Source: Oscillospiraceae bacterium (lineage in GTDB: Bacteria > Bacillota_A > Clostridia > Oscillospirales > Oscillospiraceae). From it: 14,862 nt of DNA. A program made the position numbers and the translations under genes. The notes below the pieces were generated by a model. The model searched no databases. It saw only the letters and a list, made by a program, of their open reading frames with translations, and was not told the DNA's origin. Positions 13,224-14,862 of the stretch are shown here, piece after piece. The stretch covers positions 1-14,862 of the forward strand of contig JAETOP010000094.1 in assembly GCA_021771675.1 (NCBI GenBank), in the 5' to 3' direction. Numbering within the stretch: position 1 is the stretch's first letter; every line of letters begins with the position of its first letter.

Positions 13224-14116
13224 AGAACAAGGAATCGTTTTTGAAGGAGCTGCAAAGCCACCTCGCCGTGCTGGAGGAGGCGGAACAGCAGGACATCCTG
13301 TCGGAATACGCCCAGCACATCGACCTGCGGGTGAGCGGCGGACTGACGGAGGAAGAGGCCATCCGGGACTTTGGAGACATGGAGCAATTGGTGGCGGAGA
13401 TTTTGAGCGCCTACCATGTGAAACCCACCTATCAGGCCCCCAAGGAGAAACGAAAATTGCCAAACCCGCTGCCTGCTCTGCGCCGGGGCGGGGCCAGAGT
13501 GGCGGCCTTTTTCCGGCGGCTGGGGGAGAAGTGCAGCCCCCGGAAGCTGTGGAGAGCTGTGGCGGCCTGGTGGGAGAAAGTCGAAGCGCGGCTTCGGCTG
13601 AATAAGGATTTTTTTGAAGAGCCGGAGACGGTGGACGTACTTCCGGCGGCGGAAGAGAACGCGGTGGCCACAGAATGTGCGGCGGAGGGGCCGCCGTGTT
13701 CCGGAGAGATGGAAAACAGGGAGGCGGAGGAGCCTGTGAAAGAGAAAAAAGAGACGGCATGGACCGCTGTGGGCGGCTTTTTCCGGCGGATGGGCCATGG
13801 CCTTGTACGGCTGGCCCGGGCGGCGGCATGGCTGGCGTGGAATCTTCTTCTGCTGCTGTGCGCCCTGCCCTTTGTGTGCCTGGGGCTGACGGCGCTGATC
13901 TGTCTGGGGCTGCTGGCGGTGCTGCTGGTCCAGGGGTATCCCCTGGCGGGCGTCACCCTGTGCTGTTTGGGCGGCGCGGCCTGCTGCGTGGGGATCTTGG
14001 GCCTGGGCAGCGGCCTTGTCTGGCACCGGGCCAAGCCCATGGCTCAGACCGCCGGAGCAGAGGAGCCTGTCCTGGGGCCTGGGAGCCGGCGGAGGATGCG
14101 GAGAGAGGAGAGATGA
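13220..14116 (+). CDS. DUF1700-domain membrane protein
   Basis: A 298-residue protein. The first about 66 residues are a DUF1700/HAAS-type helical domain (MKNKESFLKELQSHLAVLEE, SEYAQHID, GLTEEEAIRDFGD, LVAEIL). A long charged and Pro/Glu-rich linker (about 70-185) follows. The C-terminal part holds two to three hydrophobic segments between about 200 and 266 and ends in a basic Arg-rich tail. The linker carries two similar short segments, AAFFRRLGEK (95-104) and GGFFRRMGHG (185-194). The ATG at 13220 overlaps the PadR stop and has AAGGAG just upstream; the in-frame start at 13169 lies inside padR and is rejected. Partner of the PadR regulator by context, possibly controlling its activity at the membrane. 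Molecular function unknown. Confidence 0.85.
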   Translation: MKNKESFLKELQSHLAVLEEAEQQDILSEYAQHIDLRVSGGLTEEEAIRDFGDMEQLVAEILSAYHVKPTYQAPKEKRKLPNPLPALRRGGARVAAFFRRLGEKCSPRKLWRAVAAWWEKVEARLRLNKDFFEEPETVDVLPAAEENAVATECAAEGPPCSGEMENREAEEPVKEKKETAWTAVGGFFRRMGHGLVRLARAAAWLAWNLLLLLCALPFVCLGLTALICLGLLAVLLVQGYPLAGVTLCCLGGAACCVGILGLGSGLVWHRAKPMAQTAGAEEPVLGPGSRRRMRREER

Positions 14117-14122
14117 CGGCAG

Positions 14123-14644
14123 ATGAAACGGAATAAAAAGACCTTTCGCCTGACCATGCTGGGACTGCTGTGCGGCGGGTTGCTGCTGGTGGGTATCGGC
14201 GCGGGCGTGACCTTCGCGGAGGTCTCCTCGTTTTCCTATGCCGGAGAGAAGCTGCTGGATCAGGTGCAGGCGCAGAGCAAAAGCTTCGAGGTTTCGTTGG
14301 AAGAGGGGTGGGAGCGGCTCTATATCTCCAGCTATGGCCTTGAGCTGTCTGAGACGGCGCGGATCGAGATCAGCGAGGATATGGAGCCTGGCTCTGTACG
14401 GATCGATCTGGACTATCAGACCGCGGGCCCCCGGGTGTCCTATTCCTGGGAAGAGGGGGACAACGAAGCGTATATGAACCTGTATTGGACCAACAGAGAA
14501 GAACTATCCCTGCTGCTGGCCTGTAAGGATCAGCTCTTGACGGACATTCAGGACCGGAAGATCAGCGATTACATCGCCGTGAAGATGACAGAGGCGGTCA
14601 TCACCGTCAACCCCGCCGACGCGGAGCGGGTGGTTTTGGAGTGA
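14123..14644 (+). CDS. Membrane-anchored protein of the PadR-DUF1700 operon, unknown
   Basis: A 173-residue protein with a basic N terminus and one hydrophobic helix (about residues 9-32), then an extracytoplasmic region of about 140 residues rich in acidic residues and alternating polar/hydrophobic strands (FEVSLEEGWERLYISS, RIEISEDMEPGSVRIDLD). This gives the look of a small beta-rich domain. It starts six bases after the DUF1700 stop and shares its transcript. In many Firmicutes the third gene of such operons encodes a DUF4097 beta-helical adhesin-like protein; this one is in the same position but shorter and I cannot claim membership. A short ATG frame at 14113 ends after seven codons and is not the start. 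Confidence 0.8.
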   Translation: MKRNKKTFRLTMLGLLCGGLLLVGIGAGVTFAEVSSFSYAGEKLLDQVQAQSKSFEVSLEEGWERLYISSYGLELSETARIEISEDMEPGSVRIDLDYQTAGPRVSYSWEEGDNEAYMNLYWTNREELSLLLACKDQLLTDIQDRKISDYIAVKMTEAVITVNPADAERVVLE

Positions 14645-14672
14645 ACGGGGCCGTTTCTCGTCATACACAGAT

Positions 14673-14712
14673 AAAAAGACTTCCACAGGCCGATGTCTGT
14701 GGAAGTCTTTTT
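14673..14712. terminator. Strong bidirectional terminator
   Basis: AAAAAGACTTCCACAG (14673-14688) and CTGTGGAAGTCTTTTT (14697-14712) form a perfect 16 bp stem with an eight-base loop. The A-run and T-run let it end the PadR operon on plus and any minus-strand gene from the right edge. Confidence 0.95.
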
Positions 14713-14732
14713 CGTACTGGAACTTGACAGTT

Positions 14733-14862
14733 TTATGGGAGATCCGTACCATCGATTGACAAGGGGAAATACGGTTTTTCGGGGCTAAAACAAATGCTGG
14801 CGGCGTTGTCCTCGTTGCCGGGCGATAGCCCGGCGGCCTCGTCCGCCTTGCCAGCCCCCGTT
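14733..14862 (-). CDS. Possible C-terminal part of a gene entering from the right
   Basis: The minus strand has an open frame from the window edge to TAA at 14735-14733, 42 codons, with segments such as GKADEAAGLSPGNEDNAASI and CFSPEKPYFPLSID. The composition is protein-like and a terminator lies 21 bases beyond the stop. A perfect hairpin GCCGGGC-GATA-GCCCGGC (14817-14834) lies inside it, so it may instead be an extragenic palindromic repeat. No family recognised. Confidence 0.3.
   Translation of the reverse strand, partial: TGAGKADEAAGLSPGNEDNAASICFSPEKPYFPLSIDGTDLP

Noticed and set aside
1..14862. CRISPR array or other regular short repeats
   Set aside because: No regularly spaced repeat series was seen; the repeats present are isolated dyads and hairpins.

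Overview
The window looks like a chromosomal segment of a Gram-positive, moderately high-GC gut Clostridium relative, probably an Oscillospiraceae-type organism (inference). The support is AAGGAG-type ribosome binding sites, sigma-A promoters, many rho-independent terminators, a yybP-ykoY leader, a PadR/DUF1700 module and the decayed remains of a Spo0A C-terminal-domain gene. No phage, IS or CRISPR array is visible.

Region 1 (1-7867) is a carbohydrate-type uptake locus. Two divergent LacI-family regulators (212-1228 minus, 1595-2620 plus) share a 366-base intergenic region in which both promoter sides carry the same 14-base word. The plus-strand regulator starts an apparent operon: regulator, a cytoplasmic endonuclease/exonuclease/phosphatase (EEP) hydrolase, a lipoprotein solute-binding protein, a fused double-domain permease and a TOBE-domain ATPase, ending in a strong terminator. 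The binding protein is of the FbpA/AfuA type but lacks the iron tyrosine pair. It has an H-D...E set that matches, as I recall it, the sugar-binding set of the sugar-phosphate binder AfuA. The best reading is import of a phosphorylated or phosphodiester compound followed by intracellular hydrolysis. The exact substrate is unknown.

Region 2 (7868-10063) is a low-density zone. It holds a minus-strand pseudogene matching the Spo0A DNA-binding domain (one single-base deletion, two nonsense codons), an intact minus-strand sugar-phosphate isomerase/epimerase-like TIM barrel that could belong with the uptake locus, a truncated ORF with an intact ribosome binding site, several hairpins, a tRNA T-arm-like scrap, and tRNA-Ser(GGA) with its promoter. 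The scraps suggest old gene loss or excision near a tRNA.

Region 3 (10064-12818) has a small glycine-rich membrane protein on the minus strand. Divergent from it is a histidine-phosphatase/GNAT fusion protein. Next comes a manganese-sensing yybP-ykoY riboswitch with a clear terminator/anti-terminator arrangement in front of a CaCA-family cation exchanger.

Region 4 (12819-14862) is a PadR regulator, DUF1700-type membrane protein and small membrane-anchored protein operon closed by a strong terminator. A possible incomplete minus-strand reading frame enters from the right edge.
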